Below are positions 42,368 through 51,092 of a DNA stretch of 62,680 nucleotides, piece after piece. The translations under genes and the position numbers were made by a program. The stretch covers positions 1 through 62,680 of the forward strand of contig JAWLBY010000022.1 in assembly GCA_041687455.1 (NCBI GenBank), in the 5' to 3' direction. The DNA is from JAWLBY01 sp041687455. Its GTDB lineage: Bacteria > Pseudomonadota > Gammaproteobacteria > Xanthomonadales > Xanthomonadaceae. Within the stretch, counting starts at the first letter, position 1. Every line of letters starts with the position of its first letter. The notes beneath the pieces were generated by a model. That model had not been told where the DNA came from. It ran no database searches and saw only the letters and a program-made list of their open reading frames with translations.

Positions 42368-43159
42368 ATGGCTCGGATCATCGCGATCGCCAATCAGAAG
42401 GGGGGCGTCGGCAAGACGACCACCGCCGTCAATCTGGCCGCGGCGCTGGCCGAGGCGCGGCGGCGGGTGCTGCTGGTCGATCTCGATCCGCAGGGCAACG
42501 CGACGATGGCCTCCGGCATCGACAAGCACGACGCCCATCCGACCGGCTGCGAAGTGCTGCTCGAGGAGCAGCAGGCCGCCGATGCGATCGTCACGACCGA
42601 GGGCGGCTACGACCTGCTGCCCGGCGGCAGCGACCTGACCGCGGCCGAGATCAAGCTGATGGATGCACTGGCGCGCGAACACCGGCTGCGGGAGTCACTC
42701 GAGCCGCTGCGGGAGAAGTACCAGTACATCCTGATCGACTGTCCGCCGTCGCTGCATCTGCTGACGATCAACGCACTGACCGCCGCCGATGGCGTCATCG
42801 TGCCGATGCAATGCGAATACTTCGCGCTGGAAGGCCTGTCGGCGCTGAATGACACGATCCGCGCGGTCAAGTCGCGGCTGAATCCGCGACTCGAGATCGA
42901 AGGCATCCTGCGCACGATGTACGACGTGCGCAACAACCTCGCCAACGAAGTGTCGGCGCAGTTGACGCAGCACTTCGGCGACAAGCTGTTCCGGACCATG
43001 GTGCCGCGCAACGTGCGGCTGGCGGAAGCACCGAGCCACGGCCAGAGCATCATCCAGTACGACCGCGCGTCGCGCGGCGGCATTGCCTATCTCGGACTCG
43101 CCGGCGAGATGCTGCGTCACGAGCGCAGCGCCACCGCGGCGGCCACGGAGACTCATTGA
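42368..43159 (+). CDS. parA: Chromosome partitioning ATPase ParA (Soj)
   Basis: A 263-residue ParA/Soj ATPase. The deviant Walker A KGGVGKTTT is at 11-19, and the DLDPQGNA and DCPPSLHLLTINAL motifs follow. It forms DNA-bound dimers that move ParB-parS complexes during segregation. A GGAG-type Shine-Dalgarno precedes the ATG. Its TGA overlaps the parB ATG by one base. Confidence 0.96.
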   Translation: MARIIAIANQKGGVGKTTTAVNLAAALAEARRRVLLVDLDPQGNATMASGIDKHDAHPTGCEVLLEEQQAADAIVTTEGGYDLLPGGSDLTAAEIKLMDALAREHRLRESLEPLREKYQYILIDCPPSLHLLTINALTAADGVIVPMQCEYFALEGLSALNDTIRAVKSRLNPRLEIEGILRTMYDVRNNLANEVSAQLTQHFGDKLFRTMVPRNVRLAEAPSHGQSIIQYDRASRGGIAYLGLAGEMLRHERSATAAATETH

Positions 43160-44043
43160 TGGCCATGAAGAAACGCGGGCTCGGTCGCGGCCTTGACGTG
43201 CTGCTCGGCGGCAGCCAGCACGAGCTTGATGGCAGCGGTCACGAAGGCGAGCGCCTGAAGACGCTGCCGATCGAACAACTGCAGCCGGGCAAGTACCAGC
43301 CGCGCAGCCAGATGGATCCGGCCGCGTTGCAGGAGCTGTCCGACTCGATCCGCTCGCAGGGCCTGATCCAGCCGATCGTGGTCCGGCCGATCGGCAACAG
43401 CCGCTACGAGATCATCGCCGGCGAACGCCGCTGGCGCGCCTCGCAACTGGCCGAACTGCGCGATGTGCCGGTGGTCGTGCGCGAAGTCGACGACCACGCC
43501 GCGCTGGCGATGGCGCTGATCGAGAACATCCAGCGCGAGGACCTGAATCCGCTCGAGGAAGCGGTCGCGCTGCAGCGCCTGATCGACGAATTCGCACTGA
43601 CCCACCAGCAGGCCGCCGACGCGGTCGGCCGCTCGCGGGCGGCGGTCAGCAACCTGCTGCGCCTGCTCGAGCTGCCGGACGGCGTGCGTCGCCTGGTCGA
43701 ACGCGGCGCGATCGAGATGGGCCACGCCCGGGCGCTGCTGACGCTGCCGCCCGCGCAGGCCGAGGCACTCGCGCGGCAGGCCGCCGACGAGCAATGGTCG
43801 GTGCGCGAGATCGAACGCCGCGTGCAGCAGGTGCAGCGCGGCGCCAGCGATCCGAAGCCGGCCGGCACCGCGGCGCGCACGCCGGACGCCGACATCGCCG
43901 CACTCGAGCGCGAACTGGCCGAAACGCTTGGTGCGCGGGTCGCCGTGCAGCACGGCCGCGGCGGCCGCGGCAAGCTGGTGATCGCCTATCACAGCGTCGA
44001 CGAACTCGACGGCATCCTGCAGCGGATCCGCCGCGACGGCTGA
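43159..44043 (+). CDS. parB: Chromosome partitioning protein ParB (Spo0J)
   Basis: A 294-residue ParB. The N-terminal KKRGLGRGLDVLLGG contacts ParA, and the CTPase/ParB box (about 35-125) has PRSQMDPAALQEL and GERRWRASQLA. The IENIQREDLNPLEEA region and a helix-turn-helix (HQQAADAVGRSRAAVSNLLRLLELP) bind parS. It is coupled to parA by a TGATG junction; ATG 43165 is an alternative start. I did not find a clear 16-bp parS palindrome in the window. Confidence 0.95.
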   Translation: MAMKKRGLGRGLDVLLGGSQHELDGSGHEGERLKTLPIEQLQPGKYQPRSQMDPAALQELSDSIRSQGLIQPIVVRPIGNSRYEIIAGERRWRASQLAELRDVPVVVREVDDHAALAMALIENIQREDLNPLEEAVALQRLIDEFALTHQQAADAVGRSRAAVSNLLRLLELPDGVRRLVERGAIEMGHARALLTLPPAQAEALARQAADEQWSVREIERRVQQVQRGASDPKPAGTAARTPDADIAALERELAETLGARVAVQHGRGGRGKLVIAYHSVDELDGILQRIRRDG

Positions 44044-44069
44044 GCCGCGTCGATCGGCGCGGCTCGCCG

Positions 44070-44136
44070 TGCGAGCGGCTGCAACCGCGAGCCGTGACGC
44101 CCGGCGGGAATGATCGCGGCTGAAGCCGCTGCTGCA
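44070..44136. repeat. Degenerate palindromic repeat between parB and the epimerase
   Basis: The right arm 44114-44136 reads TCGCGGCTGAAGCCGCTGCT and continues GCA. The left arm at about 44070-44090 (GAGCGGCTGCAACCGCGA) pairs with it with a few mismatches. The design matches the perfect palindrome at 45153-45244 (GGCTTCAGCC core), so both look like one dispersed REP-like family. Confidence 0.55.
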
Positions 44137-44179
44137 AAAGTTCGCCGCGCCAGCAGGCGCATCCGCTCGAAGGACGACC

Positions 44180-45145
44180 ATGCCCACCCTCGTCACCGGC
44201 GCAGCCGGCTTCATCGGTGCCTACACCTGCCGCGCGCTGGCCGCGCGCGGCGAACCGGTGATCGGCCTCGACAACTACAACCGCTACTACGATCCGCAGA
44301 TCAAGCGCGATCGCGTCGCGGCACTGTGTCCAGGCACCGCCATCCACGAGATCGAGCTGGCCGACGGCGGCGCGCTGAAGGCGCTGTTCGCGCGCTACCG
44401 CTTCGAGCGGGTGATTCACCTCGCCGCGCAGGCCGGCGTGCGCTACTCGCTCGAGCACCCGGAAACCTACGTGCAGAGCAACCTGGTCGGCTTCGGCAAC
44501 ATGCTCGAAGCCTGCCGGCGCTTCGAGGTCCGGCACCTGGTCTATGCGTCGTCGTCGTCGGTCTACGGCGCCGGCGCCGAACCGCCGTTCCACGAGGACG
44601 CACGCATCGACCGCCCGCTGTCGTTCTACGCGGCGACCAAGGTCGCCAACGAGGCGATGGCCTACAGCTACGCCCGGCTGTACGGCCTGCCGCTGACCGG
44701 ACTGCGCTTCTTCACCGTCTACGGTCCGTGGGGACGGCCGGACATGGCTCCGCTGCTGTTCTCGCGCGCAGTGCTCGCCGGGCGGCCAATCGACGTGTTC
44801 AACCACGGCCGGATGCGGCGCGACTTCACCCACGTCGACGACATCGTCGCCGGCGTGCTCGGCGCGCTCGATCACCCGTCGACCGACACCCCACCGCACC
44901 GGGTGTTCAACCTCGGCAACCACACGCCGGTCGAGCTCGAACGCTTCATCGCCGTCATCGAGCAGGCCGCCGGCCGCAACGCGCAGAAGCGCTACCGCGA
45001 CATGCAGCCGGGCGACATGGTCGAGACGATGGCCGACACGTCACGCGCGAAGGCCGCGTTCGGTTTCGAGCCGAGCACGCCGGTCGAGGTCGGCCTTCCG
45101 CCGGTGGTCGCGTGGTGCCGCGACTATTTCGGCGAGCACGCTTGA
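44180..45145 (+). CDS. NAD-dependent epimerase (UDP-glucuronate 4-epimerase-like)
   Basis: A 321-residue extended SDR: TGAAGFIGAYTCRAL cofactor loop, GLDNYNRYYDPQIKRDR, HLAAQAGVRYSLEHP, SSSSVYG and the catalytic YAATK. The D-N-Y-N-x-Y-Y-D segment and RYSLEHP are typical of UDP-glucuronate 4-epimerases that make UDP-galacturonate for surface polysaccharides. Residue patterns support the family; the exact sugar is inferred. It is flanked by palindromic repeats on both sides and is probably a single-gene unit. Confidence 0.88.
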   Translation: MPTLVTGAAGFIGAYTCRALAARGEPVIGLDNYNRYYDPQIKRDRVAALCPGTAIHEIELADGGALKALFARYRFERVIHLAAQAGVRYSLEHPETYVQSNLVGFGNMLEACRRFEVRHLVYASSSSVYGAGAEPPFHEDARIDRPLSFYAATKVANEAMAYSYARLYGLPLTGLRFFTVYGPWGRPDMAPLLFSRAVLAGRPIDVFNHGRMRRDFTHVDDIVAGVLGALDHPSTDTPPHRVFNLGNHTPVELERFIAVIEQAAGRNAQKRYRDMQPGDMVETMADTSRAKAAFGFEPSTPVEVGLPPVVAWCRDYFGEHA

Positions 45146-45152
45146 GCGCCCT

Positions 45153-45244
45153 TGCAGGAGGGGCTTCAGCCCCGACCGGGCCGTCGGGTATTCGCGACGC
45201 CTCGCTGCGCTTCGGCGCGGGTCGGGGCTGAAGCCCCTCCTGCA
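45153..45244. repeat. Long perfect inverted repeat (REP-like) upstream of rpmB
   Basis: The arms 45153-45177 and 45220-45244 are perfect 25-bp reverse complements with a GGGGCTTCAGCCCC core, separated by 42 bp that contain a smaller GC-rich imperfect repeat. It lies between the epimerase and the rpmB promoter and would form a strong hairpin in RNA of either strand. It could terminate the epimerase transcript or bind a REP-associated protein. Confidence 0.85.
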
Positions 45245-45269
45245 GGGGTGGTCGTGCCGACCGACGGAT

Positions 45270-45298
45270 TTGCGCCCGACCCGCTGCGCTGCAATAAT
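45270..45298 (+). promoter_or_regulatory. Promoter of rpmB-rpmG
   Basis: TTGCGC (45270-45275), a 17-bp spacer and AATAAT (45293-45298) form a good sigma-70 promoter. The start would be near 45305, giving a leader of about 170 nt before rpmB, long enough for regulation. I did not resolve a conserved structure in it. Confidence 0.6.
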
Positions 45299-45473
45299 GC
45301 GCGGCTCGCTGCGTGCCGGATCCCGGCCGAAGCGGTCCGGGCAGTGCGATCGCCCGACCGCCGGACAGCGAGGATCGAGTTCCCGTATCGCACGCCGCAC
45401 GGCCGATGGCCGCTTCGGCAGGGCCGCCGTCCGACTGGCCAAGTCGGGCATCGAAATCACGACGAGGTGCGCT

Positions 45474-45710
45474 ATGGCACGAGTGTGTCAGGTAACCGGC
45501 AAGCGCGTGCAGTCCGGTAACAACGTTTCCCACGCGAACAACAAGACGCGGCGCCGCTGGCTGCCGAACTTGCATGAACGCCGCTTCTGGGTCGCCAGCG
45601 AGAACCGCTGGATCAAGTTGCGGGTGTCCACCCAGGCCCTGCGCACCATCGACAAGAACGGTATCGACGCCGTGCTCGCCGAACTGCGTGCACGCGGCGA
45701 GAAGATCTGA
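45474..45710 (+). CDS. rpmB: Ribosomal protein bL28
   Basis: A 78-residue L28: MARVCQVTGKRVQSGNNVSHA, NLHERRFW, and the LRTIDKNGIDAVL tail are the standard signature. It is a large-subunit protein. ATG 45474 gives the canonical MARVCQ start although the frame is open further upstream. rpmG follows 14 bp downstream. Confidence 0.97.
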   Translation: MARVCQVTGKRVQSGNNVSHANNKTRRRWLPNLHERRFWVASENRWIKLRVSTQALRTIDKNGIDAVLAELRARGEKI

Positions 45711-45724
45711 GGAGTTAAGCAGCC

Positions 45725-45889
45725 ATGGCTTCCAAGCGCGACAAAATCCGCCTGATCTCCTCGGCCGGTACCGGTCATTTCTACACGACCGACAAGAACA
45801 AGAAGAACACGCCGAACAAGATGGAGATCAAGAAGTACGATCCCGTCGTTCGCAAGCACGTGATCTACAAGGAAGGCAAGATCAAGTAA
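45725..45889 (+). CDS. rpmG: Ribosomal protein bL33
   Basis: A 54-residue L33 (MASKRDKIRLISSAGTGHFY... ending EGKIK), the usual partner of bL28. It is the zinc-free form: there is no CxxC pair. A GAGG Shine-Dalgarno is present, and a strong intrinsic terminator follows. Confidence 0.97.
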   Translation: MASKRDKIRLISSAGTGHFYTTDKNKKNTPNKMEIKKYDPVVRKHVIYKEGKIK

Positions 45890-45923
45890 TCGCCCCGGCG
45901 ATTCGGATCGACACGGATGTGAA

Positions 45924-45956
45924 CGAAGCCCGCCAATCGGCGGGCTTCGCTTTTTT
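45924..45956 (+). terminator. Rho-independent terminator of rpmB-rpmG
   Basis: An 11-bp perfect stem CGAAGCCCGCC/GGCGGGCTTCG with loop AATC is followed by C and six T (45951-45956). It begins 35 bp after the rpmG stop. Confidence 0.92.
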
Positions 45957-45983
45957 CATCACCCCGCAACGCGCGCCGGGCGA

Positions 45984-46397
45984 TCAGCGCGGCGGCGCCA
46001 GCAACTCGAACAGGTCGAGATGGCCGTCGCCGTCGACGTCCTGACGCTCGAACTGCTCCCCGTAGGCCTGCCACTGCTGCTGCCGCGGCAGCGGCTTGCG
46101 GGCATGCCCGGCGGGCTGCTCGTCGATGTCGAGAATGCCGTTGCGATTGCGGTCGCGGGCGTCGAACCCGGCAATCAGGTAGGCCTGGAACTCGGCTCGA
46201 TCGACGCGCCCGTCGCCGTTGGCGTCGAACCGGTCCAGATGCTCGGCCGGCGACAGCGCCGCCGCCGGGGCCGCCAGCACGGCGGCGAGCAGACCACCGA
46301 ACGCCGTGCATCGCCCGCTGACGGCCTCCGCGCGCAGCCGCGGTGCCGCGGCACAACGGCGCCACGGCGCCGCTGTGTTGGCCGCTCGCCCGCGCAC
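45984..46397 (-). CDS. Secreted EF-hand protein
   Basis: About 137 residues with three EF-hand loops: DANGDGRVDRAEF, DRNRNGILDIDE and DVDGDGHLDLFE, which should bind Ca2+. An Ala-rich hydrophobic stretch (LLAAVLAAPAAALS) before them looks like a signal peptide. The start is uncertain: no ATG lies in frame close to it. I chose GTG 46397, which begins 8 bp after the desaturase stop, but this gives a long basic n-region. Periplasmic EF-hand proteins of this size are common in Xanthomonadales; the role is unknown. Confidence 0.65.
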   Translation of the reverse strand: MRGRAANTAAPWRRCAAAPRLRAEAVSGRCTAFGGLLAAVLAAPAAALSPAEHLDRFDANGDGRVDRAEFQAYLIAGFDARDRNRNGILDIDEQPAGHARKPLPRQQQWQAYGEQFERQDVDGDGHLDLFELLAPPR

Positions 46398-46405
46398 CGG
46401 GCGAA

Positions 46406-47611
46406 TCAGAGCCGCGCCGGCACCAGCGCGTAGCCCTTCAGCCGCGCCGAAAACTCTTCCAGCGCCCGGATCCCGGACGCCTCGGCCTCGGCACACCACT
46501 GGCGCAGGGCCGCCAGCATCGCATCGGAGCCCTGTCCGCCGCGCTCGTAGATTTCGCGCAGGCGCTGCCGGAACTGGTAGACGGTCGCCAGTTGCGGCCG
46601 CGCCGAAATCCATTGCGTCAGGCGCTCGCGGGGCTCGGCATCGAGCCAGCGGCCGCCGTTGATCAGGCCGCGCCGCAGCCGCCGCGGCAGCGAGCGCAGG
46701 CTGTCGCCGGCCTGCTGCGCGTCGTCGCGCATGGTCGGCACGATGACGTCACGGAAGTAGTCACTCATGACGTGGAATCGCGCGACCAGCACCGCGCGCA
46801 GGGTGTCGCCGTCCGGCAGCGGAATGTTCGGCCGCACGTCGAGTTGCGGTGCGACCCGGCGGACCTTGGCCAGGCCGAGTCGTTCGAACAGCCGCAGCAG
46901 CGCCCAGCCGATGTCGAACTCGAACCGGCGCAACGCGAACCGCGCCGAACTCGGGAACGTGTGGTGATTGTTGTGCAGCTCCTCGCCGCCGATCAGGAAC
47001 GCCCACGGCGTCAGGTTGGTCGAGCAATCGTCGGTCTCGTAGTTGCGATACCCCCACCAGTGGCCGAGGCCGTTGACGACGCCGGCCGCGAGCACCGGAA
47101 TCACCAGCATCTGCAGCGCCCAGAACGTGATGCCGATGACGCCGAATGCAGCGACGGCGGCAAACAGCAGCAGCGTCGGCCCGAGCGACGGCACCCGGCT
47201 GTAGAGGTGGCGCTCGATCCAGTCGTTCGGCGTGCCGGCGCCGTACTTCTCCATGATCGATGCGTCGTCGCTGGCGATCTGGTAGAGCTGCACGCCCTGG
47301 AACACGACCTTGCCGATCCCGTACACCTGCGGGCTGTGCGGATCCTGTTCGGTCTCGCAGTGCGCGTGATGCTTGCGGTGGATCGCGACCCATTCCCTGG
47401 TCACCATCGCAGTGGTCAGCCACAGCCAGAACCGCATCGGGTGCGTCAGCAGCGGATGCAGATCGACGCCGCGGTGCGCCTGGCAGCGATGCAGGTACAG
47501 CGTGACCGAAACGATCGTCAACTGCGCCATGATGGCGAACACTGCCAGCATCAGCCAGATCGAATTGCCGGCGAGACCTTCGGTCAGCCAGTGGTACAGG
47601 GATGGATTCAT
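46406..47611 (-). CDS. Acyl-CoA/lipid delta-9 fatty acid desaturase
   Basis: A 401-residue membrane di-iron desaturase. The three histidine boxes are H41-RCQA-H46, H78-RK-HH and HNNHH (GGEELHNNHHTFP), with hydrophobic helices between (about 18-38, 130-165). It introduces a cis double bond in acyl chains and so adjusts membrane fluidity. The C-terminal ~130 residues are a long soluble extension. ATG 47611 matches the family N-terminus. It is divergent from mutM, with about 107 bp between them. Confidence 0.92.
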   Translation of the reverse strand: MNPSLYHWLTEGLAGNSIWLMLAVFAIMAQLTIVSVTLYLHRCQAHRGVDLHPLLTHPMRFWLWLTTAMVTREWVAIHRKHHAHCETEQDPHSPQVYGIGKVVFQGVQLYQIASDDASIMEKYGAGTPNDWIERHLYSRVPSLGPTLLLFAAVAAFGVIGITFWALQMLVIPVLAAGVVNGLGHWWGYRNYETDDCSTNLTPWAFLIGGEELHNNHHTFPSSARFALRRFEFDIGWALLRLFERLGLAKVRRVAPQLDVRPNIPLPDGDTLRAVLVARFHVMSDYFRDVIVPTMRDDAQQAGDSLRSLPRRLRRGLINGGRWLDAEPRERLTQWISARPQLATVYQFRQRLREIYERGGQGSDAMLAALRQWCAEAEASGIRALEEFSARLKGYALVPARL

Positions 47612-47718
47612 CGGAACACCTTGGTCGGGAACCGGCATTATGCCGGCCGCACCGTCGCTGGATCGTTAACCGCAGCAACGGGCTATCGTCCAGCCGACGC
47701 AACAGCAGTGACATTGCC

Positions 47719-48531
47719 ATGCCGGAGTTGCCGGAAGTCGAAACCACCCGCCGCGGCATCACGCCGCACCTGCTCGGTCGCCGGATCCGGGCGGTCCGCC
47801 TGCGCCGGCCGGACCTGCGCTGGCCGATACCGGACGAGATCACCCGCCGGCTGCCGGGGCAGGCCATCGTCGACGTGCGGCGCCGCGCCAAATACCTGCT
47901 GCTCGACAGCGAGGTCGGCAGTGCGCTGCTGCACCTCGGCATGTCCGGCAGCCTGCGCGTGCTGCCGGCATCGCTGCCGCCCGGTCCGCACGACCATGTC
48001 GACCTGCAGCTCGATGACGGCCGCCTGCTGCGCTTCACCGACCCGCGGCGTTTCGGCTGCCTGTTGTGGCAACCGGCCGGCGAAACCCATCCGCTGCTTG
48101 CCGGCCTCGGCCCCGAACCGCTGTCCGATGCGTTCGACGGCGACCATCTGTTCCGGCTCAGCCGCGGCCGCCGCGGGCCGGTCAAGAATTTCCTGATGGA
48201 CCAGGCGATCGTGGTCGGGGTCGGCAACATCTACGCGGCGGAGAGCCTGTTCCGCGCCGGCATCGATCCGCGCCGCGCGGCGGGGCGGGTATCGCTGGAG
48301 CGCTACCGGACGCTCGCCGCGGCGGTCAAGGCCGTGCTCGCCCATGCGATCGAGCGCGGCGGCACGACGCTGCGCGATTTCCTGGCCCCGGACGGCGCGC
48401 CCGGCTACTTCGAGCAGGAACTGCAGGTCTACGGCCGCGAAGGCGAGCCGTGCCGGCGCTGCGGCACGCCGCTGCGCGGGTTGCGGATCGGTCAGCGTGC
48501 CAGCGCCTGGTGCCCGCAATGCCAGCGCTGA
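47719..48531 (+). CDS. mutM: Formamidopyrimidine-DNA glycosylase (Fpg)
   Basis: A 270-residue MutM, which removes 8-oxoguanine and nicks the abasic site. The N-terminal catalytic PELPEVE follows Met1. The H2TH region (KNFLMDQAIVVGVGNIYAAESLF) and the zinc finger CRRCGTPL...CPQCQR are intact. ATG 47719 exposes the essential Pro2. It converges on the thioesterase gene with 2 bp between stops. Confidence 0.96.
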   Translation: MPELPEVETTRRGITPHLLGRRIRAVRLRRPDLRWPIPDEITRRLPGQAIVDVRRRAKYLLLDSEVGSALLHLGMSGSLRVLPASLPPGPHDHVDLQLDDGRLLRFTDPRRFGCLLWQPAGETHPLLAGLGPEPLSDAFDGDHLFRLSRGRRGPVKNFLMDQAIVVGVGNIYAAESLFRAGIDPRRAAGRVSLERYRTLAAAVKAVLAHAIERGGTTLRDFLAPDGAPGYFEQELQVYGREGEPCRRCGTPLRGLRIGQRASAWCPQCQR

Positions 48532-48533
48532 GC

Positions 48534-48992
48534 TCAGCCTTTCGGCCGCAGCGCGACGAAGCGGCCGGAGAACCGCGTTGCAACCCGACCGTCGGCGCAA
48601 CGCACTTCGGCCTGCAGCCGAGCTCGGGCACGACCGCGCTGGCGATAGCCGGCGATGAATTCGGCCCAGTCCTCGCCGTCGGCCAGCCAGGCTTCCGCGC
48701 GCAGCGGATCGAACAGCGGCGCGACGTAGTCCAGTTCGGAGTTCTGCACGTACACCTCGGCTTCCGGCAGGCCGGCCGCGCTCAACTCCAGCGTAACCAG
48801 GCCCCAGGCCGCCAACGTCATCAGGCTGGCGAGGCTGCCGCCAAAAGCGCAGCCCTTGTCGTTGATGTTCGGCGCCAGCGGCGCCTGCAGCACGAGCCGA
48901 CCCGGCTGCCAACCGGCGACCGACAACTGCAGCGCAGCCACCGGCGGCATCGACAGCAGCTTGCGTTGCAGCTCTTCGAGTCGCGAAACCAT
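48534..48992 (-). CDS. YiiD_C-type hot-dog thioesterase domain protein
   Basis: A 152-residue hot-dog fold protein. APNINDKGCAFGGSLASLMTLAAWGL is the characteristic helix region of the putative thioesterase (YiiD C-terminal) family. It may hydrolyse an acyl-CoA; no substrate is established. ATG 48992 was preferred over upstream codons because MVSRLEELQRKL matches the family start. It is convergent with mutM and divergent from hemD. Confidence 0.82.
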   Translation of the reverse strand: MVSRLEELQRKLLSMPPVAALQLSVAGWQPGRLVLQAPLAPNINDKGCAFGGSLASLMTLAAWGLVTLELSAAGLPEAEVYVQNSELDYVAPLFDPLRAEAWLADGEDWAEFIAGYRQRGRARARLQAEVRCADGRVATRFSGRFVALRPKG

Positions 48993-49081
48993 GCTCTGCT
49001 CCCGGTCGGCGCTTCCCAATGCGGCGCGCATTGCGCGCCAGCCGGGCGCCGGGCGTCAAGCGTTCGCGGCGAGGCGGCGAG

Positions 49082-49867
49082 ATGAGGCCGCTCCCCTCTG
49101 CCGCCGATGCAGTCCACGACTGGATCGTGGTCGGACTGCGCAGCGCCGAGCAGAACGCCGTGCTGGCACGGCAGGCCCGCCGCGCCGGGCTCGGCTTCAT
49201 CGGCGTGCCGGCGTTGTCGCTGCGACCCGCCGCCGATTGCGCCATTGCGCTCGCCCATCTGCGCGCTGCGCTCGATTGCCCGCTGTGCCTGTTCACGAGC
49301 CCGGCCGCGGTGCTGCATGCCGATCGCCTGCAGCGCCTGTCAGGCTGGCGTGGACTGGCGCTGGCCGTCGGCAGCGGCACGGCCGCCGCGCTGCGGCGGG
49401 CCGGTGTGGATCGGGTCGCGACGCCACCGACCGGCATGCACAGCGAGGGCTTGCTGGCGCTACCGGAGCTGGCGATGCCGGACCGGATCGGGCTGGTCAG
49501 CGCACCCGGCGGACGGGGCATGCTGGAACCGGTCCTGCGCGAACGCGGTGCCGAGGTCTGCCGCGCCGATGTCTATCGGCGCGCCTGTGGCCGGATCGGT
49601 CGGCGCCACGCCGACGCCATCGTCCAGGCCGATCGGCCGCTGGCGGTGCTGGTCACCAGCGGCGAGGCGCTCGATTGCGCGCTCGCCGCACTGCCGCCGT
49701 CGCCCCGCGTCCGGCTGCTGGCAGCGCTGGCGGTCACCAGCAGCGAGCGACTGCAACACCGTGCCGAACAGTGCGGGTTCGAGCGAACGGTGCTGGCGGC
49801 GTCTCCGCGCTGGCCGGAGCTGCTCGCAGCGATCCGCGGGCATGCCAAGCCGGATGCCATCCGGTAG
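49082..49867 (+). CDS. hemD: Uroporphyrinogen-III synthase
   Basis: A 261-residue HemD, which cyclises hydroxymethylbilane to uroporphyrinogen III. The family is weakly conserved, but the bilobed pattern fits: FTSPAAVLHA, AVGSGTAAALRRAGVD, PTGMHSEGLLALPEL, and VTSGEALDCAL with AVTSSERLQHRAEQCGF. The call is strengthened by hemX and hemY directly downstream. hemC, often just upstream, is not in the window. Confidence 0.88.
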   Translation: MRPLPSAADAVHDWIVVGLRSAEQNAVLARQARRAGLGFIGVPALSLRPAADCAIALAHLRAALDCPLCLFTSPAAVLHADRLQRLSGWRGLALAVGSGTAAALRRAGVDRVATPPTGMHSEGLLALPELAMPDRIGLVSAPGGRGMLEPVLRERGAEVCRADVYRRACGRIGRRHADAIVQADRPLAVLVTSGEALDCALAALPPSPRVRLLAALAVTSSERLQHRAEQCGFERTVLAASPRWPELLAAIRGHAKPDAIR

Positions 49868-49907
49868 CATGCCGTCGGCGCCGCCCACGCGCCGAACGGA
49901 CCCCAGG

Positions 49908-51092
49908 ATGGATCAGACCGACCCCACCCCCGGCCAGGATTCGCCGGATCTGCCGCCGGAACCGCCCGCCCCGGATTCGCCGGATCGGCCGTCGAGCCCG
50001 TCCGCGCCGGAAACCTCCGCAGCGGCCGAGCAGACCACCGTGCGCCGCTCCGGTGGCGGCTGGCTGTTCACCCTGCTGCTGCTCGCGCTGCTCGGCGGTG
50101 GCGGCTACTGGGCCTGGCTGCAATGGCAGGACCAGCAGACGCAGCAGGATCGCAGCGCCGAATGGCTGGGACTGGTGGATCAGTTGCAGCAGCAGAACAC
50201 GGCCTTGTCGGCCGAGTTGCAGCAGTTGCGCGAGCGGCAGCGTTCGCTGGACCAGCGACTCGGCGAGTTCGCCAGCAGCACGCGGGTGCTGCGCGAGGAA
50301 CTGCTCGGCGTCGGCGAGCGGGCGGCCGCGCTCGAGGATGCACTGGCCCGGCTCGCGCGTGCGCGCCGCGAAGGCGCACAGGCGCTGCGGCTCGACGAAA
50401 TCGACTACGTGCTGCAACTGGCCGGCGAGCGGCTGCAGTTGTTCGGCGACAGCGAAGCGGCCGAGCACGCGCTGCAACTGGCTGCCGCCAGCCTCGATAC
50501 GATCGACGATCTGGCGTTTGCCGGGGTCCGCCAGACGCTGGCCCAGGAACTGGCCGCGCTGCGCGCCGCGCCAGCCGACCCACGGCGACGGCTGCAGGCC
50601 GAATTGCACGCGTTGCAGCGGCAGCTCGATGGGCTGCCGGCGGCCGCCACCGCTGCCGCCGTGCCCGACCCGGAAGCGTCGAAGCTGGAACGTCTGTTCG
50701 GCTCGCTGGTCAGTGTCCGCCGGCTCGACCGCAGCGGCGCAGTGTTGACCCCGATCGAGCGCGCGACCCGGCTGGCTGCGCTGCGGTTGCAGCTCGGCCT
50801 CGCCCAGGCCGCGCTCGAGCGCGCCGACGCGGCGCAGTGGCAGGCCGCGCTTGTACAGGCCGTGGCACTGTTCGATTCGCTGTTCGCGTCCGATGCGGGC
50901 AGCAGCGCCGCTGCCCGCGCCCGCTTGCAGGCGCTTCAGCAGGTCGATTTCGACGCCGACCGACCGCAGCTCGGCGCGAGCTTGCGGGAACTGCGCAACC
51001 TGCGTGCGACCCGCCGCGCCGCGAGCGACCGCGCCGCACCGGTCGAGCATCCGTCCGCCGACCAGCCTGCGCCGGAGCTCGATCGGCGATGA
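49908..51092 (+). CDS. hemX: HemX-family membrane protein
   Basis: A 394-residue HemX/uroporphyrin-III C-methyltransferase-like protein, although it has no methyltransferase domain. A Pro/Ser/Asp-rich cytoplasmic N-terminus (1-48) is followed by one TM helix (about 52-72), a coiled coil (LQQQNTALSAELQQLRERQ) and a periplasmic domain containing LRLDEIDYVLQLAGERLQLFGD. HemX is thought to assist heme-pathway organisation at the membrane; the mechanism is not settled. Its stop overlaps the hemY ATG (ATGA). Confidence 0.88.
   Translation: MDQTDPTPGQDSPDLPPEPPAPDSPDRPSSPSAPETSAAAEQTTVRRSGGGWLFTLLLLALLGGGGYWAWLQWQDQQTQQDRSAEWLGLVDQLQQQNTALSAELQQLRERQRSLDQRLGEFASSTRVLREELLGVGERAAALEDALARLARARREGAQALRLDEIDYVLQLAGERLQLFGDSEAAEHALQLAAASLDTIDDLAFAGVRQTLAQELAALRAAPADPRRRLQAELHALQRQLDGLPAAATAAAVPDPEASKLERLFGSLVSVRRLDRSGAVLTPIERATRLAALRLQLGLAQAALERADAAQWQAALVQAVALFDSLFASDAGSSAAARARLQALQQVDFDADRPQLGASLRELRNLRATRRAASDRAAPVEHPSADQPAPELDRR

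Noticed and set aside
41705..44043. Replication origin or parS site next to rsmG-parAB
   Set aside because: No DnaA-box cluster, AT-rich unwinding region or 16-bp parS palindrome was noticed by eye; a computed motif search could overturn this.
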